Positions 33,886-43,067 of a stretch of DNA of 64,000 nt are shown one piece after another (the first letter of the stretch is position 1; each line of letters starts with the position of its first letter). Made by a program: the position numbers and the translations under genes. The stretch comes from an uncultured bacterium (GTDB lineage: Bacteria > Elusimicrobiota > Elusimicrobia > Elusimicrobiales > Elusimicrobiaceae): the NCBI GenBank assembly GCA_949297775.1, contig CASFTM010000003.1, positions 1 to 64,000 on the forward strand, read 5' to 3'. The notes beneath the pieces are model-generated. The model saw nothing but the letters and a program-made list of their open reading frames with translations, did not search any database and was not told the DNA's origin.

Positions 33886-34863
33886 ATGACCGTTTCTTAC
33901 AAAGAACTTGGCTTGGTCAACACCCGCCAAATGTTCAAAGACGCTATGGCCGGCGGTTACGCCATTCCGGCTTACAACTTCAACAATATGGAACAACTGC
34001 AGGCTATCGTTACCGCCTGTGTGCAGACCGGTTCCCCGGTAATTTTGCAAGTATCCAAAGGCGCCCGCCAATATGCCAACTCCACCCTGTTGCGCTGGAT
34101 GGCCCGCGGCGCGGTGGAAATGATGAACGAAATCGGCAAACCGGTTCCGCTGTGCCTGCACCTGGACCACGGCGATTCCTTTGAACTGTGCAAAGACTGC
34201 ATTGACAATGGTTTCTCGTCCGTAATGATTGACGGCTCCCACCTGCCGTACGAAGAAAACGTCGCACTCACCAAAAAAGTGGTGGACTATGCCCACCAGC
34301 ACGATGTGACCGTAGAAGGCGAACTGGGCGTTTTGGCCGGTATTGAAGATGAAGTTTCCGCCGAACACCACACCTACACGGACCCCGCCCAAGTGGAAGA
34401 TTTCGTAAAACGCACCGGCGTAGATTCGTTGGCTATCTCCATCGGCACCTCTCACGGCGCGTACAAATTCAAAGTAAAACCCGGCGAAAAACTGCCCGAA
34501 CTGCGCTTTGATATCTTGGAAGAAGTTTCCAAACGCTTGCCCGGTTTCCCGATTGTACTGCACGGTTCCTCCAGCGTTCCGCAGTGGGCCGTCAAACAAA
34601 TTAACGAATACGGCGGCAAATTGGAAGACACCGCCGGTATTCCGGAAGAACAACTGCGCAAAGCGGCCAAATCCGCCGTGTGCAAAATCAATGTGGACTC
34701 GGACGGCCGCCTGGTAATGACCGCCACCATCCGCAAAATCTTCGCCACCAAACCCAGCGAATTTGACCCGCGCAAATACCTGGGCCCGGCCCGCGAAGAG
34801 CTGATCAAAATGTATGCCGAAAAGAACGAAAATGTATTCGGTTCCGCCGGTAGAGTCAAATAA
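33886..34863 (+). CDS. fba: Fructose-bisphosphate aldolase, class II
   Basis: 325 residues. Zn-dependent glycolytic aldolase. FNNMEQLQAIV near the N-terminus, LHLDHGDSFELCKDCIDNGFSSVMIDGSHLPYEENV (Zn-binding His and catalytic Asp), VEGELGVLAGIED, SIGTSHGAYKF (Zn His) and IVLHGSSSVP (Zn His). NVDSDGRL supplies the phosphate loop. Start at 33886 because TTAGGAGGC precedes it; an ATG at 33850 is in the leader. Followed by a strong terminator, monocistronic. Confidence 0.95.
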   Translation: MTVSYKELGLVNTRQMFKDAMAGGYAIPAYNFNNMEQLQAIVTACVQTGSPVILQVSKGARQYANSTLLRWMARGAVEMMNEIGKPVPLCLHLDHGDSFELCKDCIDNGFSSVMIDGSHLPYEENVALTKKVVDYAHQHDVTVEGELGVLAGIEDEVSAEHHTYTDPAQVEDFVKRTGVDSLAISIGTSHGAYKFKVKPGEKLPELRFDILEEVSKRLPGFPIVLHGSSSVPQWAVKQINEYGGKLEDTAGIPEEQLRKAAKSAVCKINVDSDGRLVMTATIRKIFATKPSEFDPRKYLGPAREELIKMYAEKNENVFGSAGRVK

Positions 34864-34879
34864 GTTTTGTTTGGCTGAT

Positions 34880-34912
34880 AAAAACGCCCCGCCAAAAGCG
34901 GGGCGTTTTTTA
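34880..34912 (+). terminator. fba terminator
   Basis: AAAACGCCCCGC (34881-34892) and GCGGGGCGTTTT (34898-34909). Confidence 0.9.
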
Positions 34913-34990
34913 TGGAATCACGCGGGAAACAGCGCCCGCCCCAGGCCTCTTTCTACCGCCAGTGCATTTCTCGCACACGCGGTGCAAAAA

Positions 34991-35026
34991 ACCAAGCGGG
35001 CCGCCTTTTCAGGCAGCCCGCCAAAA
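34991..35026 (-). terminator. hydF terminator
   Basis: GCGGGC / GCCCGC stem with an internal GCC/GGC extension, followed on the minus strand by TTGGTTTTTTG. Confidence 0.6.
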
Positions 35027-35046
35027 TACACTTTTGTCCGTATCGG

Positions 35047-36225
35047 CTAAATACCTTTTTTGCGGAAGATTTCCGTTACGCGGTCAAAAATGCCGTTGCA
35101 GTAGGCAATCGCCAGGCCGTAGTTGGAAAGCGGCACTTTCTTCTCTTTGAGCATTTCCAGGCGGCGCATAATCTGCGTACGCGTTACCATACAGCCGCCA
35201 CACTGGATAGCCAGTTTGTACTTTTCCGCATCGGTGGGAATGGTGTCTAAATTGGCTACGGTATCAAATTCCAATTTTTTGCCGGTATATTTGCAGATTA
35301 AATTGGGAATTTTGACACGTCCGATATCATCGCAAGTATTTACGTTATGGGAACAAGACTCCAGCACCAGCACTTTATCGCCGTCCTGCAGGCGGTCAAT
35401 GGCGCGCGTGCCGCGCAGGAAAGCGTCAAAATCCCCTTTTAAACGCGAAAACAAAATGCTGAAGCTCGTCAGCGCAATCGTCGGCGGCACCACAGACGCC
35501 ACATACGCAAACGCCTGGGAATCCGTTACCACCAGCTTAGGGGTGTGGGTTTGCAGGTACTCGCGCAGTTCGGTATCCTTTAAACAAACCGCCACCGCGC
35601 CGATGTCCAGCAAGTTGCGTATCGTCTGCACCTGGGGTAAAATAAGACGGCCTTCCGGGGCGGAAGCGTCAATCGGGATAACCAGCACCACTTCATCCCC
35701 TTCCTTTACAAAATCGTCCAAAATCACGTTTTGGGAATAGGAGCTTTTGGGCAGGTGTTTTTTTATCATTTCCAACAGCCGCGGCAGCAAAGCAGGCGTT
35801 TTGCAGGAAAAATCCACCACGTCCGCGCCTTTTATTTCCACATTGAGTTTTTGCAAATCGCTTTTGTTGTGCACAAAGAAAAACGGCACCTTGCGCGCAA
35901 TGCAGGTTTCCATTAAGGTTTGGTCGTAGGAGTCAAACTGGTCAGCAAACACTAAAATCGCCAAGTCCACCTGGTCCAGCGCTTCGTTGGTGCGTTCCAC
36001 CCGCTGGGCGCCCAGGGCGGAAGTATCGTCAATGCCGGGGGTATCCAGCACGGTAACGGGGCCCACGCCTAAAATTTCAATAATTTTTTTGACGGGGTCC
36101 GTCGTCGTGCCCGGCTGATCCGCCACGACGGAAACATCCTGCCCCGTCAAAGCGTTAATCAGCGAGCTTTTGCCTACATTCATCTTGCCAAAAATGCCGA
36201 TATGCGGCCGATTTAGTTTAACCAT
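35047..36225 (-). CDS. hydF: [FeFe]-hydrogenase H-cluster maturation GTPase HydF
   Basis: 392 residues, scaffold for the 2Fe subcluster and carrier to the hydrogenase. GTPase domain (1-170): GKMNVGKSSLINAL (G1), PGTTTDP (G2), LDTPGID (G3), HNKSDL (G4). Dimerisation domain follows, then the cluster-binding domain with ESCSHN and QCGGCM supplying the Cys ligands and His. Full length. Opposite strand from hydG but in the same window; both must be made for hydrogenase assembly. Confidence 0.95.
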   Translation of the reverse strand: MVKLNRPHIGIFGKMNVGKSSLINALTGQDVSVVADQPGTTTDPVKKIIEILGVGPVTVLDTPGIDDTSALGAQRVERTNEALDQVDLAILVFADQFDSYDQTLMETCIARKVPFFFVHNKSDLQKLNVEIKGADVVDFSCKTPALLPRLLEMIKKHLPKSSYSQNVILDDFVKEGDEVVLVIPIDASAPEGRLILPQVQTIRNLLDIGAVAVCLKDTELREYLQTHTPKLVVTDSQAFAYVASVVPPTIALTSFSILFSRLKGDFDAFLRGTRAIDRLQDGDKVLVLESCSHNVNTCDDIGRVKIPNLICKYTGKKLEFDTVANLDTIPTDAEKYKLAIQCGGCMVTRTQIMRRLEMLKEKKVPLSNYGLAIAYCNGIFDRVTEIFRKKGI

Positions 36226-36351
36226 AGTAAAATTATATATAAAACAAACCGGATTAGGCCCTTTTGCCCCGGTCCGATAGGTCCAATGGCCCTTTTCCGC
36301 CGCAGTTGATTATTTTAGAATAATAGATAATTTCATTTTTTAGGAGGCCCT

Positions 36352-37371
36352 ATGCGCTACCCCCATTTATGCACGGCAGTATGCTTGCTGCTCCTAACAA
36401 ATGCCGGCCAGGCTTACGCCCAAAAATTTCCGCTGAAAGCCGCTGCAAAAAACATTAATTCTGCGGCAATCAAAAAATCCGTCAAAGCCACCTCTAACGC
36501 CGCCATTGCCCGCAAATGGACATCGGAAGCCTTGCAGCCGGCCCGCCAAGTAAATAAGCTTTTCCAACAAGCTTTTTTTAAATATGGCTCGGCTACCCTG
36601 CCCCAATTGGCGGACCTTACCGCCTTCCGCGTCTATACCGAGGACCTCGGCGTAGTGGACACGATGACGGATTTATGGTCCTCTTTATTTTCCGGGCTGT
36701 ATGTCGCCTATTTTGGCCCCGGGAGCCATTCTTCCCCGTTGGAGATGCGCAAGCAATTATTGCAAAACGAAGCCCGCCTGAATTATGCCGCCAAAAACTG
36801 GCTGGCATTAAAACCCATGCTGTTAAAGTACGCTTCCGCCGCGGATTATACGCGGTTTGCCGAAGCCAAAGTGCCGACGCGCTTTTTCTTTGAAGATTCC
36901 CCGCGCCTGGATGTTTTCTCCAAGGAAATAGCCGCTTTCGGCGCCGGGAAAAAAGACGCCGTCAGCATTATGGCAGCCGGACAGCAAGACACAGAAACTC
37001 TGTACCGCCAAATGCTGGCTTTTGCGCACGGGAAAGGGGCTTTCCCCATCCGGACAAGCGAAGTGTACCGCTTTTTGGCACTGCAAGATTACACCCAGGC
37101 AGAACTGGCTGATTTGCAAAAAAATTTAAATTCGCTGGAGTGTGACATGCTGCGCTCCTGGGGATGGAGCGACCGAAAAATCCGCCAAGTTATTGCTCTG
37201 TACCGCTCTAAGGACTGGATGAAAGCTTATAAAGAAAACGATTTCTTCCCAGCCCTTACCCAACAGTACGAATTGATCTCTTCCTGGCGGAAATACTGGG
37301 AAAACGCCCGCCAGACGGACCTGCAGGAAAACATCCGGCTGATTAAACAGTTATTTGAAGAGAACCGTTAA
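36352..37371 (+). CDS. Secreted alpha-helical protein, family with the next gene
   Basis: 339 residues, signal peptide MRYPHLCTAVCLLLLTNAGQAYAQ. The mature part is predicted mostly helical and has no domain I know. It shares with 37576-38676 the pattern LLQ(N/K)EARL-x-A-A near 150, LA(F/W)AHGKG-x-FP near 235, NLN-x3-C near 270 and LR-x-WGW-x-D-x2-IRQ near 280. The WGW and AHGKG motifs look like the functional core. TAGGAGG ribosome site. Ends in its own terminator. Probably lineage-specific, exported to periplasm or outside. Confidence 0.75.
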   Translation: MRYPHLCTAVCLLLLTNAGQAYAQKFPLKAAAKNINSAAIKKSVKATSNAAIARKWTSEALQPARQVNKLFQQAFFKYGSATLPQLADLTAFRVYTEDLGVVDTMTDLWSSLFSGLYVAYFGPGSHSSPLEMRKQLLQNEARLNYAAKNWLALKPMLLKYASAADYTRFAEAKVPTRFFFEDSPRLDVFSKEIAAFGAGKKDAVSIMAAGQQDTETLYRQMLAFAHGKGAFPIRTSEVYRFLALQDYTQAELADLQKNLNSLECDMLRSWGWSDRKIRQVIALYRSKDWMKAYKENDFFPALTQQYELISSWRKYWENARQTDLQENIRLIKQLFEENR

Positions 37372-37379
37372 TCTCGTTT

Positions 37380-37408
37380 TTTGGCCCCGCTCCGCGCGGG
37401 GCCTTTTT
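37380..37408 (+). terminator. Terminator
   Basis: GGCCCCGC (37383-37390) and GCGGGGCC (37395-37402) then T6, between the two secreted paralogs. Confidence 0.85.
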
Positions 37409-37575
37409 TCGGTGCTTGCGCCAATGGCGGCGGGGAGAAATCCTTTTCCAAAAGCTTTCCCCGGTAGGCCTTTGGGCCCAGGGGCGGATAGGCCTTATGT
37501 CCCTTGTGCTGTAAAGAGGGACTGTAATAGAATGTATTATTACTATATAAAACTGAAAAAGAGGAGAGTACTCAT

Positions 37576-38676
37576 ATGCATCGCAAAGCTGTTTCTCTTG
37601 CCTTGCTGTTAGGTTGCTTAGTGGCAGCCCCGGCTTTTGCCCAAAAGTCCAACTTGCCAAAAGTCGTCAAAACAGTAACTGAAAGTTCTGTACAAAAAAA
37701 CGTAAAAACCCTTATTCAACCCAAAGTGATGCGCGCCTGGCGCACCCAAGCGTTGAAAGAAGCCAAGCATGTAGACATCCTTTTTAAAAATCTGTTTGCA
37801 AAGGTCAACTTAGCGTCCAACACCCACCAGCTGTTGGATATCGCTTCCTTTCGTATGTATAACGAACAGTATGGGCTTATCCCGGCTCTGGACAAATTTT
37901 GGCTGGAATTGTTAGAGGACATTTCCATCGTATACGGAGGGCCGGCCAAATTCGTAGAAACAACGCACTCGGTTATCCCGCACAAAATTACCCTCTCTCC
38001 AGCCGAAACGCAAAAACGCCTGCTTCAAAAAGAAGCACGTTTAAAACACGCGGCGAAACGCTGGAAAGAATTAAAATCATTCATTCAAAAAACTATTCCC
38101 GCCGAGAACTACGCGGCGTATTCCCAGCGCAATGCCATCACTCAATTTTTGCGCAACGACTATGCCGGGGAATCCGAATATGCTAAAGCCATATTCCTGT
38201 ATACTTCGGGGAAGCGCAACATCGTCCAAACCCTCGTTTCGGAAGAATACACTTCTGCCCGCGCCCCCATTCAAGCAGCCGAAGGCGCCCAGTGGAATGT
38301 TTCCTCTTTATATAACGAAATTTTGGCTTGGGCCCACGGCAAAGGGAAATTCCCCTTTACTGTTGACGCCGTCGCCCAAATGTTGGAGCTGGACAAATAC
38401 GCCGTAGACGGACACAGCGCTTTGTACCAAAACTTAAATACGCCGGGCTGCAAGACCCTGCGCGATTGGGGCTGGACGGACGGGGACATCCGGCAGTTTA
38501 TTAAAGACTACAAAAGCCACGCTACCCAGCAATACGCAAGCAGATCCATCTTGTGGGATAAACAGAATATGCAACGCTACCTCAAAAAGAACTGGAATGC
38601 ATTTTGGTATCCCATTATCCAAAAAGAATCCGCCGTTACCCGCCAAGTGCTGAAATATGTAGAAGAAGGTTTTTAA
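37576..38676 (+). CDS. Secreted alpha-helical protein, paralog of the preceding gene
   Basis: 366 residues, signal peptide MHRKAVSLALLLGCLVAAPAFAQ. Shares the LLQKEARLKHAAKRWKELK, ILAWAHGKGKFPFTVDAV, QNLNTPGCKTLRDWGWTDGDIRQ motifs with the gene before it but is otherwise diverged, so the duplication is not recent. GAGGAGAG ribosome site. The repeated KKNV/IKKSV start of the mature chains also matches. Own terminator follows. Function unknown. Confidence 0.75.
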   Translation: MHRKAVSLALLLGCLVAAPAFAQKSNLPKVVKTVTESSVQKNVKTLIQPKVMRAWRTQALKEAKHVDILFKNLFAKVNLASNTHQLLDIASFRMYNEQYGLIPALDKFWLELLEDISIVYGGPAKFVETTHSVIPHKITLSPAETQKRLLQKEARLKHAAKRWKELKSFIQKTIPAENYAAYSQRNAITQFLRNDYAGESEYAKAIFLYTSGKRNIVQTLVSEEYTSARAPIQAAEGAQWNVSSLYNEILAWAHGKGKFPFTVDAVAQMLELDKYAVDGHSALYQNLNTPGCKTLRDWGWTDGDIRQFIKDYKSHATQQYASRSILWDKQNMQRYLKKNWNAFWYPIIQKESAVTRQVLKYVEEGF

Positions 38677-38679
38677 TGC

Positions 38680-38709
38680 TAAGCCCCGCCCTCTGGCGGG
38701 GCCTTTTTA
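38680..38709 (+). terminator. Terminator
   Basis: GCCCCGCC (38683-38690) and GGCGGGGC (38695-38702), then T5. Confidence 0.85.
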
Positions 38710-38767
38710 TGCGCTCCAATTAAGGTATAATAAAGGAAAGCCTGTATAAACGAGGACACCTAAAACT

Positions 38768-39778
38768 ATGAACACATTTGACGTCTATCTAAAAGAACGC
38801 GCCAAACTGGTGGAAAAGAATCTCTCCAAATATATTTCTAAAATTGACAATGCTCCCAAAATTCTGACCGACTCTATGGGCTATTCGCTCCAAGCCGGCG
38901 GCAAACGCGTGCGCCCCATTTTGCTGATGGCCACGGCGGAAGCCTTCGGCAAAAAAGCCGCCGATGTAATGCCCGCGGCCTGCGCGGTGGAAATGCTGCA
39001 TACCTATTCCCTTATTCACGACGATCTGCCCTGTATGGATAACGATTCCCTGCGCCGCGGCAAGCCTACCAACCATAAAATTTTCGGCGAAGATTTAGCC
39101 CTTTTGGCGGGCGACGCCTTGCTTACCTATGTGTTTGAAGTGTTCGCCCAAAACGGCAAAGTAAAAGCCATCGGGCCTGAAAACACCTTAAACGCGCTCT
39201 TGCATTTTGCTAACTGCGCCGGCGCCGGCGGTATGGTGGGAGGACAAGTAGCCGACGTATACGCCGAAGGAATGGGCACCAGCGACGCCCACAGCCTCCG
39301 CGCCGATAAACTGCGCAAAACCTCTAAGCCGCTGGCGGATAAAACCCTGCACTATTTTATGCTTCCCGTATCCGTCAAAGAAACCACGCCGGAAACTATT
39401 CTAAACTACATCCACGCCAATAAAACCGGCGCGCTCATCCGCGGCAGTGTGGAAGCCGGCGCCCTTTTAGCCGGAGCCAAAGGCAAAGATTTAACGCTTA
39501 TTAAAAAATACGCCAACTGTATTGGCTTGGTGTTCCAGATTGTAGACGATATTTTGGACGTTACCGCTTCCGCCAAACAGCTGGGCAAGTCCAACAGCGA
39601 CCAGGAAAACGGCAAACTCACCTTCGTCAGCCTCTACGGCCTGGAAGGAAGCCGCAAGCACGCCCAGTTGTTAATTGCCAACGCACAAAAAGCGTTGGAT
39701 GCGCTGAAAAACGTCAAGAAGAAAAACTTGTGGCCCCTGTATGAAATGGCGGAGTTTTTCAAAACCAGAACCTATTAA
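38768..39778 (+). CDS. ispA: Polyprenyl (farnesyl/geranylgeranyl) diphosphate synthase
   Basis: 336 residues, trans-prenyltransferase of isoprenoid synthesis. GGKRVRPILL near 45, first Asp-rich motif HDDLPCMDND near 85, GQVADVYAEGM near 155, second motif QIVDDILDVTA near 255. The two small residues before the first Asp motif and the CxxxD spacing fit a short-chain (C15-C20) enzyme. About 35 residues longer than E. coli IspA, mainly an insert between GQVADVYAEGM and the KTGALI segment (GTSDAHSLRADKLRKTSKPL). GAGGA ribosome site. Overlaps the next frame, forming an ispA-dxs operon. Confidence 0.92.
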   Translation: MNTFDVYLKERAKLVEKNLSKYISKIDNAPKILTDSMGYSLQAGGKRVRPILLMATAEAFGKKAADVMPAACAVEMLHTYSLIHDDLPCMDNDSLRRGKPTNHKIFGEDLALLAGDALLTYVFEVFAQNGKVKAIGPENTLNALLHFANCAGAGGMVGGQVADVYAEGMGTSDAHSLRADKLRKTSKPLADKTLHYFMLPVSVKETTPETILNYIHANKTGALIRGSVEAGALLAGAKGKDLTLIKKYANCIGLVFQIVDDILDVTASAKQLGKSNSDQENGKLTFVSLYGLEGSRKHAQLLIANAQKALDALKNVKKKNLWPLYEMAEFFKTRTY

Positions 39779-39792
39779 TGAAGGATTTGCCT

Positions 39793-41649
39793 ATGAAAGT
39801 GCTACCCAGTATCCAGAGCCCGAAAGATTTACGTTTAATAAAAAAGGAACTTCTCCCCACCTTGTGTGAGGAACTCCGTTCCGTCATTATAGAAACCGCC
39901 AGCAAAAACGGCGGGCATTTGGGCTCCAGCCTGGGCGCGGTGGAGATTATTACCGCCTTGCACTATGTGTTCAACACGCCGGAAGATAAAATCGTATTTG
40001 ACACCGGGCACCAAGCCTACGCACACAAACTGTTAACGGGACGGCAGAAAGAGTTTTCCTCCATCCGCACCCACCGCGGGATCAGCGGATTTCCCAAACG
40101 AAGCGAAAGCCCGTACGACACCTTTGGCGTAGGGCACGCCTCTACGGCTATTTCCGCCGCACTGGGGATGGCTATCGCGCGGGACCAAAAGAAAGAAAAA
40201 TCCAAAGTCATCGCCGTCGTAGGAGACGGATGTTTAACCGGCGGTATGGCCTACGAAGCCATGCAAAACGCAGGGCTCCTGCGCTCGGATTTGCTTGTTA
40301 TTTTAAACGATAACCAGATGTTCATTTCCCAGCGCGTGGGCGCATTGGGCCGGGCCCTGACCAAACTGCTGACGACCAAATACGTCCAGCTGGCGGAAGA
40401 AAAAGCCTCCAATTTCTTAAAACGATTTGATGATTTGGGCAACAACGCCGCCAAACTTGCCAAACGGGCACGCTCTATTTTGTTTCCCGGCACTTTGTTT
40501 GAAGAAATGGGCTTCCGCTATTTTGGGCCCGTCAACGGCAACGATATCAACGCTATGCTGGAAGTGCTGGAAAGCGTAAAAGACGTCAAAGGCCCGGTAA
40601 TGCTGCACGTGGTCACCAAAAAAGGCAAAGGCTATAAACCCGCCGAAGAAAAACCAACCAAATTCCACGGGGTGGGCGTGTTTGATGTGGAAACGGGCGA
40701 TTCTATCGGCAAGTCCAATTGTGTCACGTTTACGCAGGCGTTCTCGGATACGCTGGTAAAGCTGGCGGAGAAAGACCCCGCCATTACCGCTATCACCGCC
40801 GCTATGCCCGAAGGCACAGGGCTGGACGCCTTCCGCGATAAATTCCCCTCCCGCTATTTTGACGTGGGCATTGCCGAAGAACACGCCGCCACCTTTGCAG
40901 CCGGCTTGGCGGCGGGCGGCTCCAAACCGATTGTAGCGTTGTATTCCACCTTCGCCCAACGCTGTTATGACCAAATTCTGCACGATATCGCCTTGCAAAA
41001 GCTGCCTGTCGTATTTGCGCTGGACCGTGCCGGCCTTGTGGGTGAGGACGGCCCCACCCACCATGGCGTATTTGATTTAAGCTTCCTGCGGGATATTCCG
41101 AACTTAATTTTAGCCGCTCCGGCGGACGAAAACGAACTGCAGCATATGCTTAAAACCGCTTTTGATTCCAACGCCCCCTTTGTGCTGCGCTATCCGCGCG
41201 GCGCGGGGTTTAATGTGGAAATGGACGCAAAACCCAAACGGCTGGAAATCGGCAAAGGCGTGTGGCTGAAAAAAGGCAAAGACGTAAATATCCTGGCAAT
41301 CGGCAACCGGGTGCACCCAGCCCTGCAAGCCGCCGAAATGTTGAAAGAAAAAGGCCTGGACTGCGGGGTGATTAATATGCGTTTTATCCACCCGCTGGAC
41401 ACCGCCCTGATTGACGAAGCGTTAAAACTTTCCCACCGGGTAGTAACAGTAGAAGACAATATGCTTGCGGGTGGATTTGGCTCTGCAGTAGCGGAGTATT
41501 TGGCTGATAAACAGGCTGATTTCAAATTGCTGCGCTTAGGCATTCACGATGAATTTGTGGAGCACGGCAAAGTGGCCAAACTGTACGACCAGCTGGGCCT
41601 GAATGCCGAACAAATGATGCAACATATCTTAAAATGGAACAAAAAGTGA
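39793..41649 (+). CDS. dxs: 1-deoxy-D-xylulose-5-phosphate synthase
   Basis: 618 residues. First enzyme of the DXP isoprenoid pathway, thiamine-diphosphate dependent. GGHLGSSLGAVE, FDTGHQAYAHKLLTGR, GDGCLTGGMAYEA with NDNQM (cofactor motif), then the pyrimidine domain GIAEEHAATFAAGLA and DRAGLVGEDGPTHHGVFDLS. Start set at ATG 39793 (AAGGA 8 bases upstream); ATG 39778 overlapping the ispA stop is possible. Supplies IPP/DMAPP for IspA next door. Confidence 0.95.
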   Translation: MKVLPSIQSPKDLRLIKKELLPTLCEELRSVIIETASKNGGHLGSSLGAVEIITALHYVFNTPEDKIVFDTGHQAYAHKLLTGRQKEFSSIRTHRGISGFPKRSESPYDTFGVGHASTAISAALGMAIARDQKKEKSKVIAVVGDGCLTGGMAYEAMQNAGLLRSDLLVILNDNQMFISQRVGALGRALTKLLTTKYVQLAEEKASNFLKRFDDLGNNAAKLAKRARSILFPGTLFEEMGFRYFGPVNGNDINAMLEVLESVKDVKGPVMLHVVTKKGKGYKPAEEKPTKFHGVGVFDVETGDSIGKSNCVTFTQAFSDTLVKLAEKDPAITAITAAMPEGTGLDAFRDKFPSRYFDVGIAEEHAATFAAGLAAGGSKPIVALYSTFAQRCYDQILHDIALQKLPVVFALDRAGLVGEDGPTHHGVFDLSFLRDIPNLILAAPADENELQHMLKTAFDSNAPFVLRYPRGAGFNVEMDAKPKRLEIGKGVWLKKGKDVNILAIGNRVHPALQAAEMLKEKGLDCGVINMRFIHPLDTALIDEALKLSHRVVTVEDNMLAGGFGSAVAEYLADKQADFKLLRLGIHDEFVEHGKVAKLYDQLGLNAEQMMQHILKWNKK

Positions 41650-41656
41650 GGCACAT

Positions 41657-42472
41657 ATGACCAAAGAACAAGACGCTATTGAACACGAAGAGTCTTACAT
41701 TAAAGCCTACGAAGACATCAAACTGCTTAAAAAAGATGTAATGCGTCCGGTGCGGATGGAACTGGAAGTAATGAAGCCGGAAATTTATTTACAGCATTTT
41801 AATGTAACCGAAACAATCGTCTGCTTTGGCAGCGCCCGCGTACGGGAAGAAAAAGACGCCCAACAAAAAATAAAAGAAGCTAAAGAAGCTTTGGCAAAAA
41901 ATCCGTCGGACCAAAATCTCAAAAACCGCTTGTATGAAGCCGAAGGCCTGGCGAAATTATCCAAATACTACGAAGAAGCCCGCCGCTTTGCCAAGCTGGT
42001 AGTCCAACACGCAGGGGACCGTTTTGCCGTCGTTACCGGCGGAGGCCCCGGCCTGATGGAAGCCGCCAACCGCGGGGCGTTTGAAAACGGCGGCCGCAGT
42101 ATTGGGATGAACATCACCCTTCCGCACGAACAGCGCCCCAATGCCTACATCACCAAAAACTTGGCATTTCTGTTCCATTATTTTGCCATCCGCAAACTGC
42201 ATTTGGTAATGCGCTCCCGCGCGTTTGTGGTATTCCCGGGCGGGTTTGGGACGTTTGACGAATTGTTTGAAATTTTAACCCTCGTCAAAACCGGCAAGAA
42301 AGAAGATATCCCAATAATTTTGGTCGGCAAAGAATTTTGGAATAAAGTGGTCAACATCCCAGGGTTGGCGTCCTATGGCGTTATTTCGCCGGAAGAAGCC
42401 GAATCCTGTGCCACAGTAGACACTGCCGAAGAAGCGTGGGACGTAATCGCCAAGTTCTACAAAATCAAATAG
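41657..42472 (+). CDS. LOG family protein (nucleotide 5'-monophosphate phosphoribohydrolase type)
   Basis: 271 residues. Lysine-decarboxylase-like Rossmann family (TIGR00730). FGSARVREE near 60, VTGGGPGLMEAANRGAFENGG near 125, and the PGGFGTFDELFE active-site motif near 195 with the conserved Glu. The N-terminal 55 residues form an extra helical region. Bacterial members cleave AMP or other NMPs into base and ribose 5-phosphate. Eight bases after dxs and before a terminator, so it is the last gene of the ispA-dxs operon. Confidence 0.9.
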   Translation: MTKEQDAIEHEESYIKAYEDIKLLKKDVMRPVRMELEVMKPEIYLQHFNVTETIVCFGSARVREEKDAQQKIKEAKEALAKNPSDQNLKNRLYEAEGLAKLSKYYEEARRFAKLVVQHAGDRFAVVTGGGPGLMEAANRGAFENGGRSIGMNITLPHEQRPNAYITKNLAFLFHYFAIRKLHLVMRSRAFVVFPGGFGTFDELFEILTLVKTGKKEDIPIILVGKEFWNKVVNIPGLASYGVISPEEAESCATVDTAEEAWDVIAKFYKIK

Positions 42473-42494
42473 CGCGAAACGGCCTATTTATTTA

Positions 42495-42529
42495 AAACCC
42501 CGGAGCAAACATTCGCTCCGGGGTTTTTA
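42495..42529. terminator. Bidirectional terminator
   Basis: AAACCCCGGAGC (42496-42507) and GCTCCGGGGTTT (42515-42526). Serves the dxs operon and the convergent pilin gene. Confidence 0.88.
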
Positions 42530-42535
42530 TCTTCA

Positions 42536-43051
42536 TTAATTGAGATAGCACCAAGGACTCCCGCAAAGGCTTTTACATAAGGTTTTTCCTCTCTCTTTAA
42601 TAGCCAAGCATTCTACTTTTCCGGGTTCTTTCCCATCATCCGGCCCATATTGAAAATGATATACATAACAAAAATTTGCGTCCATTGAACCATTCACCCG
42701 AACGGTCGTATCGCATGCCCAAAAATTACTTTGATTTAAATCCACGCGTATTCTGTTGCACACCAAATCATACAGCTTTCCTTCTTCTTTGCACCCCGGG
42801 ATATCAATATCCAAATTCGCCCAATACTCCGGGTAGCTTCCATTGGCCAAATAATACAGCTCTATCATATCCTTGAGTTTACTGCCCACCGTTTGCAATT
42901 CCGTAAAGCGGGCTTTGTCTACCGCCAGCTGGTATTTCGGCAGCGCCACCGCCGCCAAAATACCGATGATTAAAACGACCACTAACAGCTCTATTAGCGT
43001 AAATCCGGCGTTTTTCCCCGTCGGGTAGGATTTTTGATAAATTTTGCTCAT
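42536..43051 (-). CDS. Type IV pilin-like protein, leaderless start (copy 3)
   Basis: 171 residues. Leader MSKIYQKSYPTGKNAG then FTLIELLVVVLIIGILAAVALPKY with Glu+5. C-terminal Cys pairs, and a PGKVEC...KTLCKSLCG tail resembling the pilin at 3844. ATG 43051 is set by the promoter: -10 TAAATT ends six bases upstream and no ribosome site exists. The start and -10 lie in the same palindrome as in copy 2. Sequence beyond the N-terminus is well diverged from copy 2 while the 5' flank is nearly identical, which suggests the flank is under selection or is being homogenised. Confidence 0.9.
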   Translation of the reverse strand: MSKIYQKSYPTGKNAGFTLIELLVVVLIIGILAAVALPKYQLAVDKARFTELQTVGSKLKDMIELYYLANGSYPEYWANLDIDIPGCKEEGKLYDLVCNRIRVDLNQSNFWACDTTVRVNGSMDANFCYVYHFQYGPDDGKEPGKVECLAIKERGKTLCKSLCGSPWCYLN

Positions 43052-43067
43052 AGCCAAAATTTATCAA
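43034..43067. repeat. 34-bp palindrome spanning pilin -10 and start codon (copy 2)
   Basis: Arms TTGATAAATTTTG (43034-43046) and CAAAATTTATCAA (43055-43067), loop of 8 bases with the ATG; same arms as 4369-4402. Confidence 0.85.
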
